From assembly GCA_022702705.1 (NCBI GenBank), contig CM040421.1, positions 53,985,740-54,049,739 of the forward strand: a stretch of DNA of 64,000 nucleotides. Direction: 5' to 3'. Source of the DNA: Papilionanthe hookeriana x Papilionanthe teres (Eukaryota; Streptophyta; Magnoliopsida; Asparagales; Orchidaceae). A program made the position numbers and the translations under genes. The notes under the pieces are model-generated. The model saw nothing but the letters and a program-made list of their open reading frames with translations. It ran no database searches and was not told the origin of the DNA. Below, piece by piece: positions 24,370 through 35,394 of this stretch. How positions within the stretch are numbered: the stretch's first letter is position 1; the number at the start of each line of letters is the position of its first letter.

Positions 24370-26012
24370 TGATGCACGGGACTTATATTTTGCAAGAATT
24401 TATGAACTCAAATTTATATATTTATACTGATTCTGTTAAGTCCAAGCATTCAACACAAGTATATGTATCTTATCAAGTAATACAGAGCTCTAATGGAGTC
24501 TTGGTTATTGATCCCACAGGGAAGTTCAAAGTATAAGAAAACGTTCACAATATAAATAATATATCACTAAAATCCGATATTTAAATGGCACTAAGGTTTA
24601 ACACATACTCCTACTAACACTATGCAGAAAACAATAACAATTAACTAAACTACAATTACTTCTAACAACTTTAAAAACAGAATTAACTAACAGACACACT
24701 AAACTAAGTATTTGAAAGGTTTTCGATATATGATAAAAGTATTTTTTTACTTGCAATGATATGTAACAATACTTTATGTTATTGTGACAAATAGGAGCAT
24801 AGATGATTCTTTACCCTTAAAAGAGTACCCCCTCTTCTAAGCAAGAAAAGAACATTAGTTAAGTCACTAAATTTAAGGCTAGGCTGAGAGGATACCGACT
24901 CACACTTCGGAGCTCCCACTCACCCTTCACCCGGCGCTAACCTTTGATATTAGTTACTAATCTTAGAACCAATTTGGGGATTGCAGCCTGTCACCCTGAA
25001 ATCTCCACATTTAAGTACATCAAAATATATTTCCCTATTTATTTGCACTCAATTCCCATGAACAACGCAATTCATCCATAGAAATTGAATGGATCTTTCA
25101 TTATTGTTGTAAGACATTAAATCCTTTCAAACTTAATGTTCAACAACATATTTTAACATTTCAAATGGTCAAATCGAAAGTTAAATTAAGTTCGAAATGA
25201 AAAACCATCACAATTTTTTCATTACATTAAAAGGACATCAAATCCACATCAATCCATAATCACATCTCTATGCAAGAAGAAAGACAAGGGAGACTACTCG
25301 AATTCATTGGTAAGATACAATAAAACATGGATTTTATATATAAAAGAAAAGTCATACAAACCACAAAAGAAAATATAACTTATCTCTTTCTCTTCCCTAA
25401 TGCAATTCCATTGAAGTTCCTTTGAATCATCTTCTCAATTTTATTTACAACACTTGATTCTCTTTTTAGAATGGAAAGGAAGAAGCAATCTCTCACTTTA
25501 CTCCTCCTACACTCCTGTAGAAGAATTCCTTTCAAATCCTCACTCTACACACACTTCTTCTAAACTCTAACACTTAACACTCACTAAAACTACTCTAGAA
25601 GACACAAGACACACCATTTTCGTCCAAAAACAGTTAGTTATAAGATAGGGACGAAATCCCAAGAGTTTCCATAAGCATCCCTTCAAAAAGTCGTCAAAAC
25701 TCTTCAAATTTAAATTCCACCGACTTCGGGCGCCGGTGGCACCAGATAGGGCGCTGGCGGCACTCTATCCTGCCAATATTTTCTGGAGTCTCTGGATTTG
25801 GGCGACGGCGGCTCCAGAACATCTTTTTCACCATTTTGCTCATTTTTGCTCTTTTTTGCTCCGAATTCGTTTTTTTTCGCTTCTTTTCACTCCAATCACC
25901 TAAAATCACAATACCTGCAACAAATCATCAAAAATACATTTCTTTAAAGTGCAATATCATGAAAAATGAGTAAAATTATATAGCAAAAACCGTATATATT
26001 TTTGGTGCATCA
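24370..26012. mobile_element. Solo LTR of 1,643 bp in LINE ORF1
   Basis: The element begins TGATGCAC and ends GGTGCATCA, so it has TG...CA ends with a short terminal palindrome. CTGAA flanks it on both sides (24365-24369 and 26013-26017), a perfect 5-bp target-site duplication as made by LTR-retrotransposon integrases. It contains no coding sequence. There is an ATTGATCCCACAGGGAAGTT block near 24508 of a kind seen in large plant gypsy LTRs. The length suggests an Athila-like or similar large LTR, but the family is not proven. A single LTR with matching TSD implies LTR-LTR recombination. Confidence 0.85.
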
Positions 26013-26017
26013 CTGAA

Positions 26018-27391
26018 CACAAGAAATATTTTCCTAGCTTTGATGATAGTACTAGAACCTCTGATGAGCACCAGTTGAGAATGTTCAGAAGCTCTGATCA
26101 AGCATCAATGGCTCCACCCCAGCACTAAGACAAGGGAGTTGGCGCTTGGCAAAAACTCCAACACATCCAAATTGATGAAGACTTTGATCGGACTATGATC
26201 TCTCCAGATGGAGTCTCGGTTGATCTCAATGAAGATGTCATTGATAAAAATATCAAAAAATTGCAAAAAGCTCTGGTGGGTAAGCTTTTGGGACGCAAGT
26301 GGGCTCAATTTGGTGAATTCCAATTGGTTCTAGTTGGGATGGATTCATTTATCTGCATTTTTTCTTGTGGTGAAGAAAGTCATGATGTTGTTTTGAAGGG
26401 AGGACCGTGGATGGTCTTAAAGTGTATTTTGGACCTCGGCAAGTGGTCACCAACCTTTTCCCCAAATTCGTTTAATGGGTTTGCGTCTCCGGTTTGAATT
26501 CAACTTCCTCAACTGTTATTGTTACACTGGGATTGAGAAAACAACTTTCATATTGCTGATATGATTGGGAAACCAATGTGGCTTGATGCCCAAACCGCCA
26601 CTGGGGGAAGGAGTATGAATGCTCGAATATGCGTTAGACTTGGCCTCTCAAAAAACTGCCCACTAGAGTTGATTCTTGTTCGACAAACTTTAAACAATAG
26701 ACTTGTAATGTCAATCAGTCGGCGATGAATTCCGGAATTCTTTTGGCATCTAGAAGTGATGTTGCTGGTGTCCAGAGAACTCCTAAGCTTTGCATGAGCC
26801 TGTGAAAGGGGAACAGTTCCGGATAACACCTTAGATCTACCTAAAGTTGCTAAGGATGGAATTTTGCTGCCTTCCTTTCAGCAAGTTGATCTCCCAGATA
26901 CCCAACAGGTGGGGCTTGAGAGGCATGATTATGCAGCATGGATCTTGGTGACCAAGAAGAGAACGAAGAACACTAAAAACAAAGGAAATAGCAAGGTAAG
27001 ACCAGACTTGAGAAAGCCTAGGTATGACTTGTATGCCGGTGGAAAAGAAAAAGGAAATGGAGATGCAGCCCCATCCACCACTAGTAACCACAGCCAGATT
27101 AACAAGAGGAAAGCAGTGTGCCATGATCCTGGTGATGGTGGTAACATGGAAGCTAAGTTGGAGACAGTCCAACTGGACCATTCAATGGCAAGATTAAGGG
27201 AGCTCTTGAAGGCAGAAACCAAAAGACTCCAACGAAGCAAGCACCGTGATAGCTCTGTGAAAGTCTCAAACACTCACTTTGATAACGAATTACCACGGTT
27301 GGGGCCCATTGAACCAATTCCACAGAAGAGGAGAATTATCCCACCGAAATTAAAGGCCTGTGGGATCGCGTCCCATTCAGTGACATCATGA
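26018..27391 (+). pseudogene. LINE ORF1, DUF4283 domain and C-terminal tail
   Basis: This is the continuation of ORF1 in the frame expected after excision of the solo LTR. Residues encoded at 26195-26500 read as a DUF4283 domain: KNIKKLQKALVGKLLGRK, WAQFGEFQLV, DSFICIFSCGEES, VLKGGPWMVL and LGKWSPTFSPNS. The same frame resumes past a TGA at 26495-26497 (TGG to TGA in a WIQLP motif) into IGKPMWLDAQTATGGRS and ARICVRLGLSK. A degraded zinc-knuckle region near 26780-26800 reads TPKLCMS. The last 175 codons (26864-27391) are a basic, hydrophilic tail containing AAWILVTKK. In L1 LINEs this protein binds the RNA. It is non-functional here because of several stops. Confidence 0.85.
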
Positions 27392-29148
27392 ATTCAATCA
27401 TTCATTGGAACTATAGAGGGCCCCGAACTTCCTCAAGCACATTGTTTTTTATCATAATGCTCGATTAGTGGGCCTTCATGAAACTAAGATGTAAGATATT
27501 GGACGCAAAGATGTGGATGGGCTGATTAGTTCTAATTGGGAGTTTTTCCAAAAAAGTACTCAAAGGTAAATCAGGGGGGCATTCTTGTGCTCTGGCAAAA
27601 AGACTTTGTTTCCTCTGAGGTGCTTGAGTCCTCGTAACTAGGTGTGGTGGGACAGGGTGAATTTAAAAATGGCACTTCATGACTCCTTGTTATTGTTTAT
27701 TATAGCAAGAGTACTACATTCGACGCCAGCTTTGGCATATGATCTCCAATTATTTGGATATGTCCGTCCCAACAATAATTGGCAGGGACTTTACTCGTAT
27801 TTTGTCTCATGCCAACAAAAAAGAAGGCAAAAGTTTCACTTACTGTACTAGTGAGAGAAATGGAGGAATTTATGAAGGCCAATGATCTACAGATCTAAGA
27901 TTCATTGGGCGCCACTTCACCTGGTGCAATAACAAGACCAATAACAGTAAAATTTGGATCCGGCATGATAGGTTCTTGATCAATTCTGCAGCTTTGTGCG
28001 ATATTCTGTATGCCAAGGCCAAGCACCTGCTTCAGGTCGCATCCGACCACTCCCTCATCTTATTGGAAATTGGTGGAGATAATCCAAAAAGATCCCGCTG
28101 GATTAGATTTGAAGACATCTGGCTCACATACTTGATGGTTTGGAAGATCGTCTAGAGGAACTGGAGGAAAGTAGACTTTGGGAACAGTGTGAAATTCTTA
28201 ACTATAAATGCTCTCGTACTTTAAAGGCGCTATATTTTTGGAGTAAATTCAGATTTAAAGAATTGGGGAATTTGCATTAGGCACTTGAAGAAGAAATCAT
28301 GGTGCTCCAACTCAAAGACTCTGAGGATGTTTGGCTCTCTAGGCTGGATGAGGAAAACCTCCGAACGAAGATTGCTGCACTAAACTCCACCCATGCTCGT
28401 CTCTCGGCATCGTGGAAAGAAAGCTCTAAGGTTAGATGGATGGAGCAGGGAGATACAAATTCGCACTTCTTTCACACGGTGGCGAGCGCATGGAGACGAG
28501 GAAAGTTTATTCATGAGGCTTTGAATGAAAGAGGTGAGTTCACCAAAGATCCGAAGGATATTCAGAAATTGTTCCTCGACTTCTTCCTAAATAAGTGGCG
28601 TAAAAATCCTGTTAATTGGGATTTATGGCCATCCATGATTGACAAGCAAGTGGATATCTCAAGATTTCATAATAGCTTGATTACTGAAATTACAATGGTG
28701 AAGTGTGGGATGCATAAATAAGTATGGGGCCAAACTGTTCACCCAGCATTGATGGTGTCACTTCATCCCTTTTCCGACATTTTTGGTTTGTAGTGGGAAA
28801 AGATATATTCAATGTTGTACGACACTTTTTTTGACATAGTTACACGCCTGACAATTAGAATGAGACAATTATTATTCTTCTCCCTAAATGTAACGCAGCT
28901 AACTCCCCAAATAAATATCATCCAATAGGCCTATGCCAATCTATTTACAAGATTGTTGCTAAAGTGTTCATGGGAAGACTCAAAGGTGTCCTAACTCACA
29001 TAATACCTGCTGAGCAAGTACCCTTCATCCATGGTCGGTCCATTTCGGAGCATCGTCTCTTGGCATAAGAGATGTGTAATAAATTTTGGCATTCAACTTC
29101 AACTACAGGATTTATGGCGATAAAATTGATATGGAACAAGCTTACGAC
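27392..29148 (+). pseudogene. LINE ORF2, endonuclease and N-terminal reverse transcriptase
   Basis: ORF2 opens with an IIHWNYRGPR block (plant L1 endonucleases start with a WNxRG motif), then LVGLHETKM with the catalytic Glu in a shifted frame, and later RRFTW-like and SDHSL-like blocks around 27905-28060. A longer clean piece (28299-28721) reads KVRWMEQGDTNSHFFHTVAS, a hallmark of plant L1 ORF2 between endonuclease and RT. The RT itself begins near 28850, with IGLCQSIYKIVAKVFMGRLK and FIHGRSISEHRLLA. It breaks off at EQAYD, where the gypsy element is inserted at 29149. Multiple frameshifts and stops are present. Confidence 0.85.
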
Positions 29149-29749
29149 TGATGAATCCAAAGCGTCCAGAAAACACACCCAAGGAAAAGAGTGTACCAGG
29201 AGGAAGAAGAAAATAGTAGAGAACAGTGAAAAACACGTAACATTTTATTATGAAATGATCCCTATTTATAGACATAGGGACTCGAATGTTACAATTACAC
29301 CTTTACCCCCTAATCATTTGCCTTGGAGGGATTACCTTAGTAAATTGCCAAGAAAATACAGTAGAATATTTACAAGAGCGGCCCAACCGATATTTTGTCT
29401 AACAACCGTTCATCCTGGTCGGTCGATCGATCGTTTCTGGGTTGCATTTTGAAACTCGATCATTGATGATTTTGATGTATTATCAATCGACTCAAGTCAT
29501 GGAGACCACCTCGACTCTCTTTAGATGATCCTTGGACCTCTGTTAGACTGTTGGCCAATTGGTGATCCAATGCGTGGTCATCATAATCTTCTTCGATAGT
29601 ATTATACAGTGATCACTCTTCTCCCTCCGATCATCAAGACTTTTGAGATCCTTTTCGCATCATTTGCCTTTTGGTTCGCCATTCAGATGATAATCTGTAG
29701 CATTAGTCGTTAGACTGTCTTGAGATTTGTATCATATTTTCTGTATACA
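29149..29749 (-). repeat. 3' LTR of the Tat gypsy element
   Basis: The 601-bp LTR is defined on the left by the LINE junction. On the right, its last ~48 bases (from 29702: TTAGTCGTTAGA ... CTGTATACA) match the remnant at 36403-36457 (TTAGTCGTTGGA ... GGTATGCA). On the minus strand it begins TGTATACAG. A purine-rich stretch AAGAAGGAAGGAAA (minus strand, about 29769-29782) lies just outside and is a plausible polypurine tract, fitting a 3' LTR in minus orientation. Confidence 0.75.
29268..29280 (-). promoter_or_regulatory. TATA box of the LTR promoter
   Basis: The minus strand reads TCTATAAATAGGG, a near-ideal plant TATA box. It sits about 470 bp into the LTR and is conserved in the related LTR remnant at 4780-5500. 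This supports minus-strand transcription of the element. Confidence 0.6.
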
Positions 29750-30640
29750 TATTTAGTTCACCGATTTCCTTCCTTCTTGAAAGTTGAGCCACGCATTAAA
29801 ATAAGGGAATCTTTTTCACTGACAAAAAGTATAAAACTATAAATTGAATGACATGATTACTCAATAAATGATTCCCCTGGAATCCGACACTCAAGAAGCT
29901 ATAAATAAGCCATATAGCAAGAGAGGTTTGTGTGATTCTCTTTCTTTTCTGGCCTTAGGTCCTTTTATCTTCTCCTGCTCATGCAGGAGCCTCGTTCACT
30001 ATAAAGATGCCTCCTTAGGGCTCTTGGTGGCATGCGGCAAAAACCCAAAACTTGGATGTAAAGCAAAAATTGGCAGGTAAAGCCCCTTGAAGGAGAAGTG
30101 AGTAAAAGGAGAGTTGTGCGTAGGTTAAATACCGACGATCGTGAGGATTGAATAAAGTCCTCAAATTCTCTTACAGGCAATTATTTGAGGCCTGTATTTT
30201 GCAATTATCGAAGGCCTTTATTCCCTTCTGTGATTTGTCATTTTTGCTTCTTCTCCCGTTCTCTGATCATGATTAGTTTACTTCGAGTATCGTGTCACTA
30301 TCTTGTGGGTGGCGTTTCGTCATCACATACCATATATATGTGTGTGTGTGTGCACGCAGCAGTTATCGGAGGGCTTTATTCCCTTCTGCGACTTGCCATT
30401 TTTGCTTCTCTCTCCTTCTCCTACGCAATACTTCGAGTTCCATGGAGCGGAAATTTTCCCAGAAATTGTTCGACTCGATTCTAGTTACAAAGATTTCCAT
30501 TCTCTCTATGACAGATGTGAAGGAGATTTAGGATCTTTACATTCTTAACTCTTCAATTCGCCTTCGACCAGCAACCAACCATAAGCGCAGAACAATTCTC
30601 CGCTGACAAAGTTTTTTACAAAGATCAGTTCAAAATGGGT
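29750..30640. other. Non-coding interior of the gypsy element with a 158-bp spaced duplication
   Basis: No domain is recognised. Two similar stretches beginning TTATCGAAGGCCTTTATTCC (30205) and TTATCGGAGGGCTTTATTCC (30363) run for about 60 bases each, a partial tandem duplication. Confidence 0.6.
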
Positions 30641-31345
30641 CTTCGGCCGTCGTTCTGCAGAGAGCTGCAATCGATCTTTAATTGATACGGGATCGTTCCT
30701 ACCCAGGTTCTCCCGAACTTCGTGGCTATTGTGATGACTTTTGTCATCTTCGATAGAAGGACGTGGATTCCATGGTCGATCAAGTTATTCAACCACTTCT
30801 TTTTGTTCAGAATAGATCGGTGTGGTTATGTTCAGCTCGTTGTTGGTCCCAAGATCCACCTTCTAGGTCCCGAAAATAAGATCAAAGATTGGAAAACAAA
30901 ATTTTTGGTTGGCTCCTGTGCACGCAGTAGGGCGATCTGCACTTCTTCAATAGAGTGCGAGATAAAAAAGATCAAAAATTTACCCGGGAACCTTCGAGAC
31001 CATGGGGCGTTGATTGAGGGTCAATGCCTCTCGTTATTTCAATACCTTGACCCGAAGGTGTTTGAGCGTATGATTCATCCAGACGGCATCAAGATAATGA
31101 CCGAAGGACCGTTGATTTCTTCCTATAATCGAGAGGTGGCTCAGGAGAAGGCAGCTGAGGATCAGGCATCTTCGAAGAAGCTGTGGGGAAAAGGTAGCAT
31201 TCCATCGTCTGGCAGAGGCAGGGGTCGGTCTAACCCACCTAGATTAGCCAAAGGAGATGTCGAAGGTGGGAAAACTCTCTTCAAACTTGTTACTTGTATA
31301 TGCAGATGTATAACACTAATGCAGTTTCCGTTAGGTTCTTTATAA
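30641..31345 (+). pseudogene. Antisense extra ORF of the Tat element, PF04195-like domain
   Basis: The frame enters before the first ATG at 30722. Upstream codons read MGLRPSFCRELQSIFN, a TGA at 30683-30685, then YGIVPTQVLPNFVAIVMTF. This continues into IPWSIKLFNHFFLFRIDRC, GYVQLVVGPKIHLLG and KIKDWKTKFL. The pattern (PxQLxPNxW, then LFxxFFxLR, then WKxxFF) is that of the plant putative gypsy-type transposon domain PF04195. This domain is found in extra ORFs that lie antisense between pol and the 3' LTR of Tat elements, matching its orientation opposite to integrase here. A glycine/arginine-rich tail (SGRGRGRSNPP) follows. The function is unknown. Confidence 0.7.
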
Positions 31346-31375
31346 GGAGCGAGGAGGCTGCTCTCTAGACTCCCA

Positions 31376-31732
31376 ATGCTCCTTATCCAGGAGTCTCTGT
31401 TTCATCCACTGGTCAGTAGAGTTCGTGCCACGACTCTTGGTGGGACTTCGTTCCTAGGTTTGTATAAACGAGCAAAGGTGAGTCTCTCCTCCCGTCCTAT
31501 CTCAGTCAGGACCGAGTCTAAGGGAGAATCGAGGGCTGCGGCAAGAGCGGGGAGAGAAGCTTCCCAAAGAAAAAGAAAAGCTCCAGCTCTGGCGACAGAG
31601 CTGCCTCCTCCAAAAGAGTGGGAAATTTCGCCCAAGTGGTCTTTACACATGATCAAGGGGCGGGAGCTTAGACAAGCGACAATTATGCACTCATTGACAA
31701 GGAGACGAAGTGGTTCCCCAGCACCCCTCTAA
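31376..31732 (+). pseudogene. Middle part of the antisense ORF
   Basis: This 118-codon frame is rich in Arg, Lys, Ser and Ala (AAARAGREASQRKRKAPA) and ends inside the first unit of a 233-bp tandem duplication. It is probably the linker between the PF04195 region and the coiled coil at 32084-32443, though no domain is recognised. Confidence 0.4.
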
Positions 31733-32085
31733 ATGGGAACTACTCGTCGACCCTAGTGGAGATGTTTTGAACCCCCGCCTTTGAAAATACATTGAGATCG
31801 ATGGAGATGAGAGACATGCTTCAAGCGGTCGATCGTTATCATGCCCTCGCATGGGAAATTTCACCCGAGTGGTCTTTACACGTGATCAAGGGACCGGAGC
31901 TTGGACAAGCGGCCATTATGCACTCATTGACAAGGAGACGAAGTGGTTCCCCAGCACCCCTCTAAATGGGAACTACTCGTCGACCCTAGTGGAGATGTTT
32001 TGAACCCCCTCCTTTGAAAATACATTGAGATCGATGGAGAGGAGAGACATGCTTCAAGAGGTCTTTCTTTATCATGCCCTCGCAT
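31620..32085. repeat. Tandem duplication, 2 x 233 bp
   Basis: Unit 1 is 31620-31852 and unit 2 is 31853-32085, each starting GGGAAATTTC and ending in a GCCCTCGCAT block. The start of a third unit (GGGAA) continues at 32086. The units differ at scattered positions. The duplication interrupts the antisense ORF with in-frame stops. Confidence 0.93.
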
Positions 32086-32443
32086 GGGAAGCCACGTATT
32101 TCAGGGAATCCTCTTAGACAAAGCTGAGGAACTAGTTGAGAGGTCAAACCTGCGGGTTCAAAAATTAAAACAGAGAGCTACCATGGCCGAGGAGAGATTG
32201 AAACTGTCTGTAAAGGAGAGGAAATTGGAGGCTCAAGAGCAAGAGGTTCAAGTGACAACTTTTCTCAAAAAGAACAAGAAGTTTAAGGAGAAAATGACCT
32301 CGATGATTACCCGGGAGGAGCAAGTCAAGGTTGTCTCCCGTCAAATTACAGTTGGCGCTTCCCTCGCCATTGAAAAGTTAGTAAAGCATAAATTGGTCGA
32401 TCTAAAATGGCAGGAAATGGAGGAATTTCATACGCTCCTTTAG
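32084..32443 (+). pseudogene. C-terminal coiled-coil part of the antisense ORF
   Basis: A 119-codon frame in the same phase as 30722-31345. It is strongly helical and charged, with heptad-like stretches (RVQKLKQRATMAEERLKLSV and KERKLEAQEQEVQ), consistent with a coiled coil. PF04195 proteins usually carry such a C-terminal coiled coil. Its position directly after the duplicated units suggests it was once continuous with the upstream frames. Confidence 0.5.
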
Positions 32444-32797
32444 AATCCCGAGGACAAGGAGGACCAATCGAACAAAAATCCAAACTATGTCGAAGGAGGA
32501 GAGGAAACCAGGTAGGAGGGTGTCGGAAAATATTCAAACGTCTAGAGCTGAGGTGTTGTTTTTCTCTTTTTTTCTTTTTTTTGTTTTGTTGTTTGTGTGT
32601 GTTGTGAGGAAGATTTCAATCAAATTTCGTAAATGAACTTTATAGTGCAAGGAATTTTGAAGCCGGAAGCTTTGCTTCTTAAGCTGTGATTTTTCTTTTA
32701 TCTAGTTGTTGGTTGCATTGGATAATCTGTCGCTTGTTATAGATTGTTGACGAGAGTATATATGTATGCATTATACTCCATTTGATTTAGCATACGG

Positions 32798-33225
32798 GAC
32801 GATCGTTATAGATCTCTCTCGGAGCTTGTCGCTGTCGATTGTTGATATTACTAAGGGCTTCAGACGATCGTTTTCACACCCCTCGCGAAGCTTGTCGTTG
32901 TTAGGTGCCAAAACGTCCTACGTGCCACTGACAATCATTAAACACCCCTCGTGAAGCTTGTCGTTGTCAGGTGTTGAAATTATTATAAGGGCTTCCAACG
33001 ATCAGTTTCACACCCCTCACAGAGCTTGTCACTGTGGGGCGCTGAAATGTCCTGACACTGACGATCGTTATACAACCATCGAGGAACTTGTCACTGTCGA
33101 GTGTTCGGACGATTGTTTTCACACCCCCTCACGGAGCTTTTCACATCGTGTGCTGAAACGTCCCACGTTCCACTGACGATCGTTACACACCCCTCGCGGA
33201 GCTTGTCGTTGTCGGGTGTTGATCG
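32798..33225. repeat. Minisatellite, seven diverged units of about 48-68 bp
   Basis: Units start GACGATCGTT or a close variant at about 32798, 32863, 32930, 32998, 33060, 33108 and 33175. Each carries a CACACCCCTCGCGGAGC and CTTGTCGTTGTCGGGTG core. The array lies between the integrase end and the antisense ORF, where Tat/Ogre elements often carry tandem repeats. Confidence 0.9.
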
Positions 33226-33457
33226 CTTATCAGGTCTATGGTGTTTCTGGAAAGTCAGTTCCTCGAGCGTAGAATATTGAAAATCTCTTTTCTTTTTTGT
33301 TCATTATTTGATATGTGAGAACAACACATTTTATTTTTGATGTAAGGCATATCTTGAAGGGAATGACCAAAGAAAGAAATGAGAAGTGATTCATTTCATT
33401 TATAAAGAACAAAATACAAGCAAAATGTTTTATTTTCAAAAAATCTCAAGGAAAGAA

Positions 33458-34640
33458 TCACTTAAAATCGTCGTCGTTCCAAGTTCGGGGGACCTCATTT
33501 CTCGTGTAGGTCTTGAGTTTGTATGTTTCGGGTCCGGCCTTCTGGTTGATGATGTAGAGATTATTCCAGATCTTATCTAGCTTCCCGACTGCCTGTCCAC
33601 TCGCCTCGGGGTCAGTATTCTTCAGTACCATGTTTCTGGGAGCAAACATCTCTTCCCAAATATTCTTGTTAAAGTATTTGGTTGTCCTCCGTTTGACTTC
33701 TTCTTGCCAAAGAGTCCCATTAGCCCAATTTTTCTTTGCCAGGTTCAAAGCAAGCATTATCCCTTCGCTATTTATTTCACATCATTCCTCTAATTTCTCC
33801 TCATCATAGAATGAAGCAGTGAGTATGCTCTAGTTGTGATTGTTGTACTCAACGGGTAAAATAGCCTCCATCTCATGGGAAAGCATGAACGGACATTGGT
33901 CGGTGGATGAGGATGGTGTTGTCTGTATGGCCCATAGCACCTAGGGGATTAGATCTGCTCACTTTCCCCTCGCTCCTACTTTCTTCCTTAACAGGCCTCA
34001 GCCTGCCCGTTAGTTCGGGGATGATGCATAGTGGAGAACTTGAGGTTATATCTCTGGGTTTTGCAGAAATCCTGGACTCTTTTATTAGAGAATTGAGTTA
34101 TGTTGTCTGTGATGATGATGAACGGCAATCCATATCGACAGATCAAGTTCGTCAACAAAAAATTTTAAACTACTCCTACGATTATGTGGGCGAGGGGCAT
34201 TGCTTCTATCTACTTAGAGAAATAGTCAACGATCACCAATAGAAACTGTGTCGTCTGTATGACAAGGGAAAAGGTCTGAGAATGTCGAGTCCCCATACAG
34301 CGAAAAGCCAAGGACTGACTATCGGATGGAGTTTTTGGGCTAGTTGATGTCTCAGGGGGCCATATTTTTTACATTGCAAGGACCTCCGGAAATACTATTT
34401 TGTTTCTTTTAAGTAAATTTAGCCAAAAGTATCTTTGTCGTTGGATCCGGTGAGCGAGCGTTATTCCTCCGGAGTGACTTCCATGCTCTCCATCGTGAAC
34501 TTCTTTGAAAAGTATTCTACCTCATCTTCTCTAAAACACTTCACGTACTAGGGATGTGGTCGACTTCTTGAATAATTTCCCCTCAACCATTAGATACTGG
34601 GCAGCTTTAAATTTGAACCTCTTGTGATTAGTGACCTCCT
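33458..34640 (-). pseudogene. Gypsy integrase (zinc finger, core, C-terminal region), decayed
   Basis: On the minus strand, downwards from about 34640: KFKAAQYLMVEGKLFKKS, then a zinc-finger-like HDGEHGSHSGGITLAHR and RYFWLNL. The integrase core follows, with LDILRPFP (first Asp), LLVIVDYFSK, ICRYGLPFIITDN (second Asp, IITDN then QF) and HHPRTNGQAEA near the catalytic Glu region. The last clean piece, 33757-33458, reads NLAKKNWANGTLWQEEVK and ends GPETYKLKTYTRNEVPRTWN, the usual integrase C-terminus leading to the end of pol. Frameshifts and stops break the core. The second Cys pair of the zinc finger looks damaged. Confidence 0.85.
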
Positions 34641-34749
34641 CGGTGATATCTCTTGTTTCTATGTAGTGAACATAGGGGTCAATCCATTTTTTTCCTTCCC
34701 TCGATGTGAATTTCCATTGTCAGTGGTTCCTCAAGTGTAGGCCGCTCGA

Positions 34750-35290
34750 GTCTTTGGGGTTGTTCTCCTAAGTGAAGTCTTCTAGACAAGAGGTCTGCAA
34801 TCTAATTTTCTTCTCTTCGGACATGTTTGATTTTGAAGCTGGTAAACCTCTGGACCTCCGCCTTCATTTTCTCGAGGTACCTTGCCATCGTCTCATCCCT
34901 TGCTTCGAATTCGCCATTGTTTTGGTTGACGACTAGCTATGAGTCGGCTTTCACTTGTATGTGCAGGTTTTCCATTACCGCGGCTAAGCAAAGAACTGCA
35001 ATCAAAGCTTCGTACTCTGTTTGATTGTTAGTTACTTGAAAATTTACCTCGATTGAGTGGTAGATGTTCTACCCCGTTATACTACATAAAAATACTCTGA
35101 GTCCGATGTCCAACAGGCTAGAGGCGTCCGTCCATGAACAAAGTCCAAGTCGATTGGTTGATCGTCTAATCTTCCTTAGTTTCCTGGGGATGGAGAGATC
35201 ATCACAATCAGGGGAGACCTGGAGCAGTCCCGAGTCTATTACCAGCGAGCCATAAGTAACATGGAGAACGACCCCCTGGACATCCAGAAC
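34750..35290 (-). pseudogene. RNase H domain of the Tat polyprotein
   Basis: Minus-strand translation gives a WTDASSLLDIGLRVFLC block (DGSS-type start of RNase H, first catalytic Asp). It continues through NNQTEYEALIAVLCLAAVM (catalytic Glu), HIQVKADS with a stop right after, then EKMKAEVQRFTSFKIKHVRR and ADLLSRR (last Asp). This is the archaeal-type RNase H seen after the gypsy RNase H in Tat elements. It is directly upstream of integrase on the same strand. Confidence 0.8.
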
Positions 35291-35394
35291 TTCAGTGGTG
35301 GTCTTGAGACCAACAAGACCTCCCTCTAAGTCCCAACTTACACAGGAGAGCAAGGTAAATATTTTTTAAGTAGTGAAGCTTTTGATGCAAGACA

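Noticed and set aside
31402..31656. Minus-strand 84-codon frame over the antisense ORF
   Set aside because: Mirror of the plus-strand Arg/Lys/Ala-rich frame; no domain.
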